Below are positions 1 through 11,000 of a DNA stretch of 64,000 bases, one piece after another. Position numbers and translations under genes: made by a program. The first letter of the stretch is position 1. Each line of letters opens with the position of its first letter. The notes beneath the pieces are model-generated. The model saw nothing but the letters and a program-made list of their open reading frames with translations, had not been told where the DNA came from and searched no databases. Location: NCBI RefSeq assembly GCF_031877795.1, contig NC_133931.1, forward strand, positions 22,517,264-22,581,263, read 5' to 3'. This stretch comes from Strix aluco. Its lineage: Eukaryota > Chordata > Aves > Strigiformes > Strigidae.

Positions 1-56
1 AGATGATCTTCAGTGGTGCCTGCCAACCTCAGCTACTGTCATTCTGTGATGTAGTC
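1..56 (+). mobile_element. CR1 LINE 3' end, cut by window edge
   Basis: The sequence runs GATGATCTTCAGTGGTGCC..CCAACCTCAGC..ATTCTGTGATGTA. This matches the last ~50 bp of plus-strand avian CR1 elements, with a diverged terminal repeat. The rest of the element lies left of the window. Confidence 0.7.
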
Positions 57-69
57 TCATCAGAGCTGA

Positions 70-910
70 GCTGAGGGAACTAATCACCTTCCTTGACCCA
101 CTGGCAGTGTTCTTCCTAAGGCATGCTGTTGGCCTTCTCCACTGCAAGGGCACGTTGCTGCCTCATGCTCAACTTCTTTTCCAAAAGGAGCCCCTGGTCC
201 TTTTACTGCAGAACTGCTTCCCAGGCAGTTGGGCACCAGTCTGTACATGGGGTTATTCTTCCCCAGATGCAGGACTTCACATTTCCCTCTCTTGAACTTC
301 ATGAGGTTCCTGTCTGACCATTTGTCCAGTCTATCGAGGGGTCTCTGAATGGGGACCATCTGGCGTATGAGCCACTCCTCCCAGTTTTATATCACCAGCA
401 AACTCGGTGAGGGTGTACTCTGTCCCATCATCCAGGTCACTAATAAAAACGCTAAACAATACTGGCCCCAGTATTGACCCCTGGGGTACACCACTAGTGA
501 TTTGCCCCCTGGGTGGATTTCATGCCACTGATTACAAGCCTTTGAGCCCATCAGTTCACCTGTTTTTTAGTTCACCTCACTGTCCACTTACCTAGTCTGT
601 ACTTCATCAGTTTGCCAATGAGGATGCTATAACAGACAGTGTCAAGGGCGTTGCTGAAGTTAAGATAAAAAATATCCACTGCTCCCCTCTCACCTACTGA
701 GCTAGTCATCTCATTGTAGGAGGCTATCAAGTTGGTAAGGCACAAATCAACACTGACTGCCCTTAATCACCTTCCTGTCCTTAATACAGTTTACTCCATC
801 ATCTTCCAGGGGATCAAGGTAAGGCTGACCAGACAGTAGTTCTCCAGATCCTCTTCTTGCCCTTCTTCAAGGTAGAAAGATGTTTGTTTTCTTCCAACAA
901 GCTTGTTTGC
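70..910 (-). mobile_element. CR1 LINE fragment, reverse transcriptase part
   Basis: The minus-strand translation shows diverged CR1 ORF2 pieces: [19 protein letters not shown] and LHLGKNNPMYRL at 359-230. Further right come relics of the ALLFNIFINDL-type and FKKGK segments (about 480-870). Many stops and frameshifts are present. The minus-strand 5' end is at high coordinate, and the boundary near 910 is approximate. It is non-functional debris downstream of ATP6V1C1. Confidence 0.8.
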
Positions 911-1740
911 GGTTAATTTTCCTTAAGTTCACTGAAATTCTCTCCTGCTCTGTCCTCAGCTATGGTGATACTTCCCCATACCACTTCCTGATCATTAATG
1001 AGAGTTACTAGGTCTTTTCTGCATCTGCTTAACTGCCCCTTTTACAAGCTCCTAGCTACCACATTTCCTCTTCTTCTGCCCAGTCCTCCACTTCTTCTCC
1101 CCAGTCACGGTGATCCTGGAACTCACTGCAGGTATTGCTTTCTACCACAATTTCATTACAAAGTTTTATTTCTCAGTTTTCAAATGGTATCCATCAGCAT
1201 TTCAAGATTTATTCTAAATTTACTAACATATTAGTACATTGCTCTTTTAGATACTTCTGCTGTGCAGCAGCTGTCTCCCCTTCTCAGATTTTGACTACAG
1301 ACATGTAAATTGTGACAATCCAGTTATGCCTGCTTTTCCTATTAGGACATAAATCATCTGTTGTTACTTACTATAATAAAAATAAAATTCCTGTACTACT
1401 CACATTCCAGAGTAGACTATGTTCTTCATTTCTTCCACAAATTACTTTCTATCTTAATCACTTGGCATGCTTCTCAGAAACAGAATGAAATTTTTCCATT
1501 TCTACACAGTTCAAACCCTGTTCTATTTGCCAGAAGTCTTTTAAGAACCATAGAAATAGAATAAACTGTAAAAAGAAAAGGTTTGATTCTAGCCTTTCCC
1601 TATAAATCAAATCTAACACAGACTAACTCCCACTCCTTGTATCCAAAGTATCTCTCTTCACCACTAGAAAAGCCCAATGGTGTCAGACATCAGCTATTCC
1701 ATGGCTGGTCACTAACATTTAATAATCTTATCATCTTCCC
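911..1740. other. Unannotated AT-rich stretch
   Basis: I see no exon, RNA gene or recognisable repeat. The left part (to ~1000) may still be a badly decayed CR1. Confidence 0.5.
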
Positions 1741-1769
1741 TTCCTTGTAGACAGCAGTTCTGAGCCTGT

Positions 1770-2418
1770 TCAGCCACAGATAACTCCAGTCTAGATGCAT
1801 TGCTGAAAGGAAACACACTGCAGGTATTTCCCTGCAGCCCATAGAGTGGACCACAGTAGAGCAGGTATTGTCCTGCAGCCCATGGAGAGGTCCATGCTGG
1901 AGCAGGTAGGCACACTGTAGCCTCTGGAGGACCCAAATCAGATAAGATAGACATGCCCTGAAAGAAATGTGGCCCCTGGAGGACCCATGCTATACTAGGT
2001 TTATGATGAAGGACTGCAGCCTGTGGAAGGAGCCATGCTGGAGCAGGGGAAAAGTGTGAGGAGGAAGGTGAAACAGAGAGGAACTGTTACAAACTGACCA
2101 TAACCCCCCATTCCCCATCCCTCTGTGCCAAAGGAAGGTTAGGAATAAAGGAGGGAAGTTGAGCCTCAGAAAAAAGAATGGGGATAAGGTATTTTTATTT
2201 TTTGTCTGCTTCTCACCATCCAAATCTATTTTAATTGGCAATAAACTAAATCTTCCCCAAGTCAAATCTGTTTTGCCTGTGACAGTAACTGGTAAGCAAT
2301 CTCCCTGTCTTTACCTCAACCCATGAGCTTTTTCACTTTCTTTCCCTGTCCCACTGAATAGGAGTAGTGAGAGCAGCTGGGTGGGTATCTCACAGCCAGC
2401 CAAGGTCAACCCACCACA
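1770..2418 (+). mobile_element. Solo-type LTR of an avian endogenous retrovirus
   Basis: The 3' half matches an LTR family common in neoavian genomes: GAACTGTTACAAACTGACC.., CCCATTCCCCATCCC, a poly(A) signal AATAAA at 2240-2245, TGCCTGTGACAGTAACTGG and the terminal AGCCAAGGTCAACCCACCACA block ending in CA at 2418. The 5' part (1823-2050) is a degenerate array of CTGCAG..TGG..CCATGCTGGAGCAGG units, typical of this LTR's U3. No internal gag, pol or env sequence adjoins it, so it looks like a solo LTR. The family name (TguLTR5-like) is from memory; the 5' boundary is approximate. Confidence 0.75.
2240..2245 (+). terminator. LTR poly(A) signal AATAAA
   Basis: Canonical hexamer in the expected R-region position of the LTR, about 175 bp before its 3' end. 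Confidence 0.55.
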
Positions 2419-2434
2419 GCCTCTAATGAGACTT

Positions 2435-3050
2435 TGCCATATTCAAGCTTGTGTCCTCTGGCTCTCATCTTATTACCCTGTAACTCTGGGAAGTGCTCAG
2501 GCACATCAGAATGCTCCATCTTCTCTGTATCCTCTGCTCAGGCAGTTGTAAATATCAGTAACATCTGTCCTTTGCTTTCTGTCTGTCTCTTCCCCAGGAT
2601 GAAGAAACACCAATTTCCCATGTCATGGTGCTCCAGCTCCAGGTGTCATGACATGCTCCAGCCCCTGACAAGCTTGGGTAACTTCCACTGGACTTCCTCC
2701 ACTATGGCACTCCATTTCCTGTAGTGCAGAGCCCAGATGCTACCTCACAAGTGCCAGATATTGGGGAAGGATGGCTACCTACTTACTAACAACACCCTAG
2801 GAGATGGTTGGCCTTTGCCCCAAGTGCAACTTGTTTTCTACAAGCAGTCCCAGGTCCTTTTCTGTAGAGATGCTTCCTGGCTAGTCAGCCCCCAGCCCGT
2901 ACTAGTGCACAAGGGCTATTCCTCCCCAGGCACTGGACTTCACAGTTCTCTGCTGAAGTTCATGCAGTGCCTGTCAAGCCCATTTATCAAGCATATCACA
3001 TTCCTCTTGCACAGTGACTGCTTCCCTCACCTCAGGTGGTGATGTCATTC
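2435..3050 (-). mobile_element. CR1 LINE fragment, 3' part of ORF2
   Basis: The minus strand resembles the CR1 reverse transcriptase C-terminal region. From right to left it shows the loading segment for KFMKFSRELxSPV..LGRNSP-type sequence (about 3000-2900), AEKDLG-like relics and the ERVQ..LEHxxxE segment (about 2700-2600). It starts right after the LTR end and is older and more decayed than the copies at 7270 and 35650. Confidence 0.7.
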
Positions 3051-4429
3051 TATTGTCCAGCTACCTCTTGCTTCTGTTCATTGGAAAATACTCTAGTGCT
3101 GATGTAGCAGGCACTAGGTCCCTTGAAGAGGACAAAGTACATAGCAAAGGAGTTTGTACAGTACTTACTGTAATTCTAGACCTTTATACTGCACTTGTTT
3201 AGGGTTTGAAAACAAAATCAAAAGGAAACTAAGATGAAGAATAGAGACAGCAGTTTAGCCTGATTCCTTCTGTGAACAGGAAAGCAGGATTACATGCTTC
3301 CAGTGGACCAAAACCAACCTCTTTACCCCTAAGTAGTTTATCTCTGTTACAATGGGCTCAGAACCAGGATGATTAATCTTTGTACATAGTAATTACAAAA
3401 GTCAGTGGAAGGGGCGTAGCTGGGTGGTAAAGGGGAAAACCACTTCCACTTGCTCACACACTTTAACCTGGTCAACACAGTAAGCAGCTGTTATCTTCTG
3501 TAAGGAAGCGTGAGCACAGCTGAACACTTGATCTCACTCCTTCCCGTTTTACCTATAAAAAAATAGTAAGAACAACAACTGTGATTTTATACAGTAAGTT
3601 TTTTTTTTGTAGACTTCAACCCCCCCTTTCATTATCAGTAGCTAGATGCAACCCTTGCACTCAAAAGCTAGCCTGCCCTTTTAATAATTGGAGATCTCAA
3701 TGTTGGCTTATCAAAGATAGCAAGTTCATCAAAAGTGCCTCTGGTCTATGGTTAGATTTTCTATAGCTGAAAGCTCTTTACTGCTTAGATTCACAGTATT
3801 GGTATTTTCAGTTAGGGACCAAATCAGAAAAAAAAAATCCCGTGGTCACAGTACTTCAAGTCTTAATTCAAGTCAGTTTTAAAAGGTACTGGAGTTTTTA
3901 CTGCTTATTTAGCAACTGGAATACATAGAATACTTGTAATAGCTGTGATAACTGCTACTGAAATAAACAACCCCTCTATACACATGAAAAGGAAGCTGTC
4001 ATAGTCCCTATATGGTAGAAAGGATGCTGCCAAAAAAAAAAAGTGAGCATCTTATAGTACAGTATTCAAAGCCATAAAGGAGGCCCAAGATTCAACTGAT
4101 TGAAAAGAACAAAGAATTATCAAGAAATCCCAAGTCAGCCTAGCTTGTTAGCATCCCAGGTTACTCTTATCTTTCCAACAATCATCTCATATATTTTCTT
4201 TAGATTCACAAAGATATAAACATGAAGAACATTCATACATAGGTTTGGTGGCCAAACAACATACTTGAGCATTTCTTCACAAAGGAAAAGACATACCCGC
4301 ATCTCAAAAGTATTTGTGCTGAAGTCAATTGCATTTCTGTACCACTGCATGCAGGATGTAGCATCAGTTTTAGGACTTAGCTTCAGTGTAGACACGGATA
4401 TTTACAGTTATATGTGGTACAAGAAAGTG
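3051..4429. other. Intergenic, 3' flank of ATP6V1C1
   Basis: AT-rich with a few short T/C and A runs (3600-3627, 4031-4042). No coding or RNA feature is recognised. Part could be an extended 3'UTR of ATP6V1C1. Confidence 0.5.
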
Positions 4430-4926
4430 ACACATTTGCACAGGTATGTTTATTTTTTCCTGTGTTTACAGTGCTTAAATTGTAATTTTAAACCATTCAG
4501 AAAACACAATTTCATACCAATTTTACATACTTTACATCACAGTTCAACAACGTTAACACAATTGTATCTACTAAATCAAATGAACAAAATGGCCATGAAC
4601 ATTTACACTATTCTTCTGTAAACATTTTTTTATAAACAATGGTAAATGGAATTAACACAGACCACCATACGAAAGAGGAATGAGCTTTTCCTTAAATAAA
4701 TCACTCTGTTTATAAATACTTCAATTCTCTCAATATACATTTACAGACATAATTGATTAAAAGCAGATTAAAGAGAAAATGTCTAGAGATGGACCACTGT
4801 GTGTTAAATTCACCTAACATAAGAAGCAAGCATAAGATTAGTAGAGTGTTAAAAGTATTACTGTACTTCAACCTCACTTCTGTTTGTTTACACCAACACT
4901 GAGAAGATTGTCATGTTAGGGAACTT
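4430..4926 (-). other. ATP6V1C1: ATP6V1C1 3'UTR (approximate)
   Basis: AT-rich sequence following the stop codon. The only clear minus-strand AATAAA below the stop is at 4454-4449, followed by a TG/T-rich stretch, giving a predicted cleavage site near 4430 and a 3'UTR of about 0.5 kb. Longer isoforms using sites further left cannot be excluded. Confidence 0.45.
4449..4454 (-). terminator. Poly(A) signal AATAAA of ATP6V1C1
   Basis: Canonical hexamer on the minus strand about 475 nt past the stop codon, with a GT-rich downstream stretch (TGTGCAAATGTGTCACTTTC) at about 4420-4440. Confidence 0.45.
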
Positions 4927-5022
4927 TTACTTGAATTCCAGCAAATTACAATCGATCTTGTAGTACACATATGGGTAGTACTCCTGCTGACTGAGGTTTA
5001 AGCCTGGAATATCCATAGTTGC
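4927..5022 (-). CDS. ATP6V1C1: ATP6V1C1 exon 13, coding part with stop
   Basis: Codons 352-382 ([20 protein letters not shown] then [11 protein letters not shown]), stop TAA at 4929-4927. Acceptor TTTGCAG|GCAACT. Alternative splicing at this junction is reported for the C2 paralogue; no sign of it is seen here. Confidence 0.95.
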   Translation of the reverse strand, partial: ATMDIPGLNLSQQEYYPYVYYKIDCNLLEFK

Positions 5023-8000
5023 CTGCAAATAAAGTTTTGAAACAGTTATACTCTTACAATTCAAACTCCTATTCAGAAGTAGATGAAACATTTGTATGTT
5101 TTAAAAGAAAATAGGCCAAGCTTAAATTTTCACATTCAAGTGACTGTTTAAGCACAAAGTTAGAACTTTGATAAATAACAGTATTTTTCAAAATTAAATA
5201 CAAATGCTTTTTCAAAATCTAAGCAGTTTTGTATCAATAATCCACATATGTTGCTATAGTAAACACCCTGCTGCTGAATGGAAGGAAAAGTACTGCAATT
5301 ACATTTTACTACTACTAAACAGACAGCATACGAAAAGAATGTTACAGGGTGCTGAATGATCCAAGAAGTTACATTAAGTCCAGCATCTTTAATCCTCACC
5401 TTAACTGGCCCACATCCCCTTTCCCCAGAAAGTCCTGAAAATACTTTGGGAAAACATTACATTAAATATAAAATTAAAGATTATTTTTATTCTTTCTAAA
5501 TTCAGCTAAACTCATTGTGAGGCCTATCTTTAGTTAATTGTTAACTATGAAAAGCATTGCTTTTCAATACAAATTAGTAGAATAAGCCTCACACGAAACC
5601 AGTTTTAAACATGAAAACGAGACCTCTACAGATGGAAAGGATGACTCCATCTTGACATCAATTCAGCCTCCTTCAGCAGAGAAGGACAACTATGTTAATT
5701 TAAAAACAAAGGCAGGGATGCAACCAAAAAAAAAGTTGCTTCAGTATTAAGGCCATTGTTACTGTAGACTGTGGACAAATTATGTATTCCTTCTGGGCTC
5801 AAAAGATATGAAGCATGTTCAAGTTCCTTAAGCCTAGTTTCAGATCAAAGTTGACTTTGTTTGAATTCTTTGAGGATATGTCTGCAGCCTATAAGACATC
5901 TTTCTATCAGTAGTAGGAAGGAATGCAGTAAGAAGAAATTACTTGAGACTTTATATCAGACAGCTTGTAAGATGCATTGGTTGCATCTGCTTTGCAAAAA
6001 TGTAAAATAGAAGTGGCATTTTTATAAAGAGACATAATTTTCTGCACTGTGAGAAAATGAGAATATAGAGCGGTACAGCTTTTTAATAAAGCCAATAGAC
6101 TTTTTGGTTAAGCAGAGTAAGCCTAACATTGAAGGGAAGTAGCAGTTACAAAAATACTTACATCAATGATAGCTGCTGCACTGCTGTCAAGGTGTTTGTA
6201 TAAGTCATACAAAACTTCCCGCAGTTTCTTCATTGTTTTCTTATTAGGCTGAAGCAGCATTGCCTGGAAGTTAACTGGCAAACCATACCTGAGGAAGTCA
6301 AGCAGAAAACTAAGAAAATGCTGAAAAAAGCCTTCTTTTATCTTTCAAAGCAGAATTATTTTATTTTATTTTGAGGAAGAACCCTATTGCTGAAGAGGAA
6401 ATTCTGCTCATTTTAATTTTCGCAAGCCCATTCTGTTTCTACAATTCATAAGGTATTAGTAAAGCAGAACTTCCTTCTTCAAGTTAAAGACAACAAAACA
6501 GAAGTCTAAATGCTTTTAAAATATTTTTAAAACCTTGACTACTTAGCACACTTCTCAAAGTTACCTGAAGTTTCAGACAAAGTTTTGAACATTCCCATTA
6601 ATTTACTTGCAAGACTTTGCTTATGCCACTAGGTGGAGAATCTAGTCTCTACTTAATTCTGCTTTCTAGGTGTGTGGAAATACTTGCCAATACTCAAATC
6701 AAGTACAGCTTATTTCCTTACTCAAGTTTGTCTTCAAAATAAGCTCATAGCAGCTATGAAACAGATTAGAATGCAATTTAATGTGATTTTTAAAAATTCT
6801 TCTCCTGTTGTCTCCTTTATGATAACTTACCAAAAAGGCTAAAAAAATACTTTCCGTTTTCTGACTAGGGCAGAAACCCTTTCAACTCAAAAAATCCAGG
6901 TCCTTCCTTCTGAGGAACAACTACAGCTGTTCTTAAGTCAACTTAGTAACTATACTTTTGGACAGGTATGAAGAGAAAAGCAGAGAAATGTTATAGTTAG
7001 AATATTGCAGTTTCATACTGAAAGTTTAGATTACAAAATTCTTAGGAAGGCATGTTTTAAAGAAAAAGCATACATTTCAAGATGTCAAGTTATATTACTC
7101 AAAGACTGAATACTTTTTATTCTGAACTATTCACATTTCCCACTTAAACAGAAGATATAGTAAGCTCTTTTTACAAGCAGCTCATAAAGCAAGGTAAGAA
7201 TCAGCAAAAATGCCTTGCTGCAACTTACAGAGTACCTGTAATTCCTAAAGCACTGGTGGAAAGACTGCTCAAGGGGCAAGATACACAATTATCTACCTCA
7301 GCTTGTGCAAAGTATTTGACACTGTCCCACACAACATCCTTGTCTCTAAATTGGAGAGACATGGATTTGACAGACGGACCACTTGGTGGATAAGGAATTG
7401 GCTGGATGGTCACACTCTAGTTGTGGTCAACAGCTCGATGTCCAAGTGGCATTCCTCAGGGGTTGGTATAGGGACTGGCGCTGTTTAACATCTTTGCTGG
7501 CGACATGGACAGTGGGATCGAGTGCACCCTCAGCAAGTTTGCCAATGACACCAAGCTGTGTGGTGCGGTCAACACACTGGAGGGAAGGGATGTGCCATCT
7601 AGAGGGACCTGGACAGGCTCGAGAGGTGGGTCCCTGTGAACATCAGGAAGTTCAACAAGGCCAAGTGCAAGGTCCTGCACAGGGGTCAGGGCAATCCCAA
7701 ACACAAATAGAGGCTGGGCGATGAGTGGATTGAGAGCAGCCCTAGGAAGAAGGACTTGAGGGTATTGGTGGATGGAAAACTGACTATAAGCCAGCACTCA
7801 CAGCCCAGAAAGCCAACCATATCCTGGGCTGCATCAAGAGAAGTGTGGCCAGCAGGTCGAGGGAGGTGGTTCTCCCCCTCTACTCTGCTCTCACGAGACC
7901 CTACCTGCAGTACTGCGTCCAGCTCTGGGGGGCCCAACGTAAGAAGGACATGGACCTGCTCGAGCGAGTCCAGAGGCCACAAAAATGATCAGAGTTCTGG

Positions 8001-11000
8001 AGCACCTCCCTTACAAGGACAGGCTGAGAGAGTTGGGGTTGTTCAGCCTGGGGAAGAGAAGGCTCTGGGGAGACCTTATAGCGGCCTTCCAGTACTTAAA
8101 GGGGGCCTACAGGAAAGATGGGGAGGGACTCTTTATCAGGGAGTGTAGTGATAGAACAAGGGATAATGGTTTTAAACCGAAACAGGGTTGATTTAGATTA
8201 GATATAAAGGAAGAAATTCTTTACGATGAGGGTGGTGAGACACTGGGACAGGTTGCCCAGAGAAGCTGTGGCTGCCCCCTCCCTGGAAGTGTTCAAGGCC
8301 AGGTTGGACGGGGCTTTGAGCAACCTGGTCTAGTGGAAGGTGTCCCTGCCCATGGCAGGGGGGATGGAACTAGATGACCTTTAAGGTCCCTTCCAACCCA
8401 AACCTTTCTATGATTCAAATATTCCACAACTGGCAACAAGAGCTACTGACATCAGCTATTCTTACTGCTCTACTTGTTTCCTTCTTCCCAGATGAGTGGC
8501 ATTGACACACCTCAGTTTGGTAAACCCAAGCTAGATGTAAATTCTTACAAAGTCTAGGAAGAAAAGCACTATTCAGGTCTGCCTCATTACCTTAAAACAG
8601 ATTCAACAAAAACTCGTAGCGCTTTCACATGAATCCATGCAATGAAAGCTTCACTGAAATTAACTTTCAGCCACCGAACTAGAGGCCCCTGTGAAAGGGA
8701 AGAGGAAAAAAAAATTATGCTATTCAAACTTCAGAAAAAGATTCAGCCCGTCAGCATGTTTGAGCAGATACTCAGTATCTGTACCATGATAATAAAGACA
8801 ACTTAAAGACAGAGTTCACTACAGACATAATGGCTCAAGGGTGTTTTGATACTAGGTAAAGAGAAATCTAATGAGACTTCCACTGTCTCTTCAGTACACC
8901 ATCTCAGCTGCTGTGGGTTAACTATAATAAGGACCATTGTAGTAATATGTGATTATTTCATTCAAACACTCGTCCATTTTCAAACTTCATATATTATCAG
9001 CTGCACTATCAGCACATGGTTCAATGCAGTGAGGAGCATCTGTGCTACAGGAAACTCAATTATCTCTGAGTAGACTGGGTGGCAAGTTGACTACATCATG
9101 TCATTCTTGCAATGCTTTCTCAGAATCACAAGTTCATTAAATTGTTATGTAGCAATAAGAAGTCTTAGATGTCTCATGTTTCTATAATGACTAGTTTATA
9201 CAGACTTACAAACTGTTTCTTCTTGTCAGTTGACAGTCTATTCATTTCTTCTTTATCCGCTTTCATCTCTTCTTCATTATACTGGAAGTCACGGACCATA
9301 AATCTGCATTTGGAAGTGAATACAAGCAAAAGTGACTATCTAGAGATCCTTCAAAGGATGAGAGACAGAACATACAGAGAATAAGTCTTACTTATATTCT
9401 CTGGCTTTATGCTTGAAGTCATCCACTGCCTTCCTGAACAAGGTGACGTTACAAAGGTAACTATCTTGATCCTCAAAGAGTACACTGCACAGGAAAAAAA
9501 AAGTCTCAGAAAAATAAGTCGGAGTTTCAAGTCACCACACCTTCATGAAGGATGGCAGTTTCCATTTCACATTCAGAGACTTCACCACTCGGACACACTT
9601 CATACATGTCTGGATATTTGTTCAAGTTAAGATAATTTTACAGAAAAAGAAACTAAAGCTGGTCTAAAACTGAAAATGCTTGTTAGAAAAATGCATCTTA
9701 GAAATGCGTGTTTTGAAGAAAAAGGAAATGGATTTAAAACAGAAAAGGACACAAATTAAAAAGACATAAGTTGGTAAGAAAAAGTGTTTCTTAAGCCATA
9801 AAGAGGACCCTTAGATTTACTGTTTTATAGTTCAAGACAATACTGCTTATTTTGAGACTTCACCTTAGGGGAAGAAAAAAAATCTTGAAGAGATTTGTCA
9901 TACTGTCTTTAATACAAGCATTATCCAATAGTTTAATAAGCGACCTCTCAAGCTATCCCTAGATCATGGTTTCCCAATAATTAAATAAGAATCATTAGCA
10001 GATGTCCCACTAGGCTTAAGTTGATCCAACTCAAATGTCAAGTTAGCTAGAGCAAGTTCAAATTTTATAACTGGCATAGAGTTGGCAGTATCAGATCTGT
10101 CTGATCAAAACCTCACTGTCAGTTAAAATTAACAACACAGCGATGCTTTGAGCTATATAAGCTGACTTTAGCAATCTTGTAACCACATTGAAAATAAAGT
10201 GGCTTAACAGCATTATCAAATCCTGGCCTCAGTCTTACCCATCACAGATACCAAGCACCAGCTTGGTACTGAGGACCTTTGTTAGCCCAGAAGAGACAAG
10301 TTACTTTTCTTTGTGCACAACAAAACCATCTACACTTTCATTCTTCATTCTTTAGCAGCTTTCAAAGAGTATTGTAATTTGTTTCAAGTCCTCTGAATAC
10401 AGGCATAAAGCTTACATTCTAGCAGCTAGTATTTGTTGCTAAACCTTACCATGCACTAGCTTGAAGCTGAATGTGCCTGATTTGAACTAGATTAACTTTT
10501 CAATTCTTTTACTCTTTCTATATAAGTTAGTTTGATAACTTCATTAACCCTACAGTTACAAATCCTTTGAATTTTTCCTCAACTGCGACATAATCAAGCT
10601 TGATCAGGTAAATCTATAAAGCTAGACATTTTGGCAAGTTTTTGACCAATCTTTAAAATTCAAAGTCACTACAGATGAACACTTACAAAATATAGCCATT
10701 CAAATATGAGACTTAGCATTTAACAACTTACTTGCTGGAACGTGGTACAACCATCTCTGCTAGTGTTTCATACTGCTTAACCCAGTCATTATAATTTAAC
10801 CTAGGGAATACACAGGTTATGGTTAGACTTTTAGTACTGTAGTAAGAAACCTCAGACTAATGGATAAAGTTTTTACCAAAAAATGTTAAAAACATTTAAT
10901 CATCACATCTTCCAACCCAGGTGTAGGTTGTCAGAAATACACAAGACATCAGGCACAGTCCTCCTCATGCTGTTTTTAATATTATTGCTAAATAAATTAT

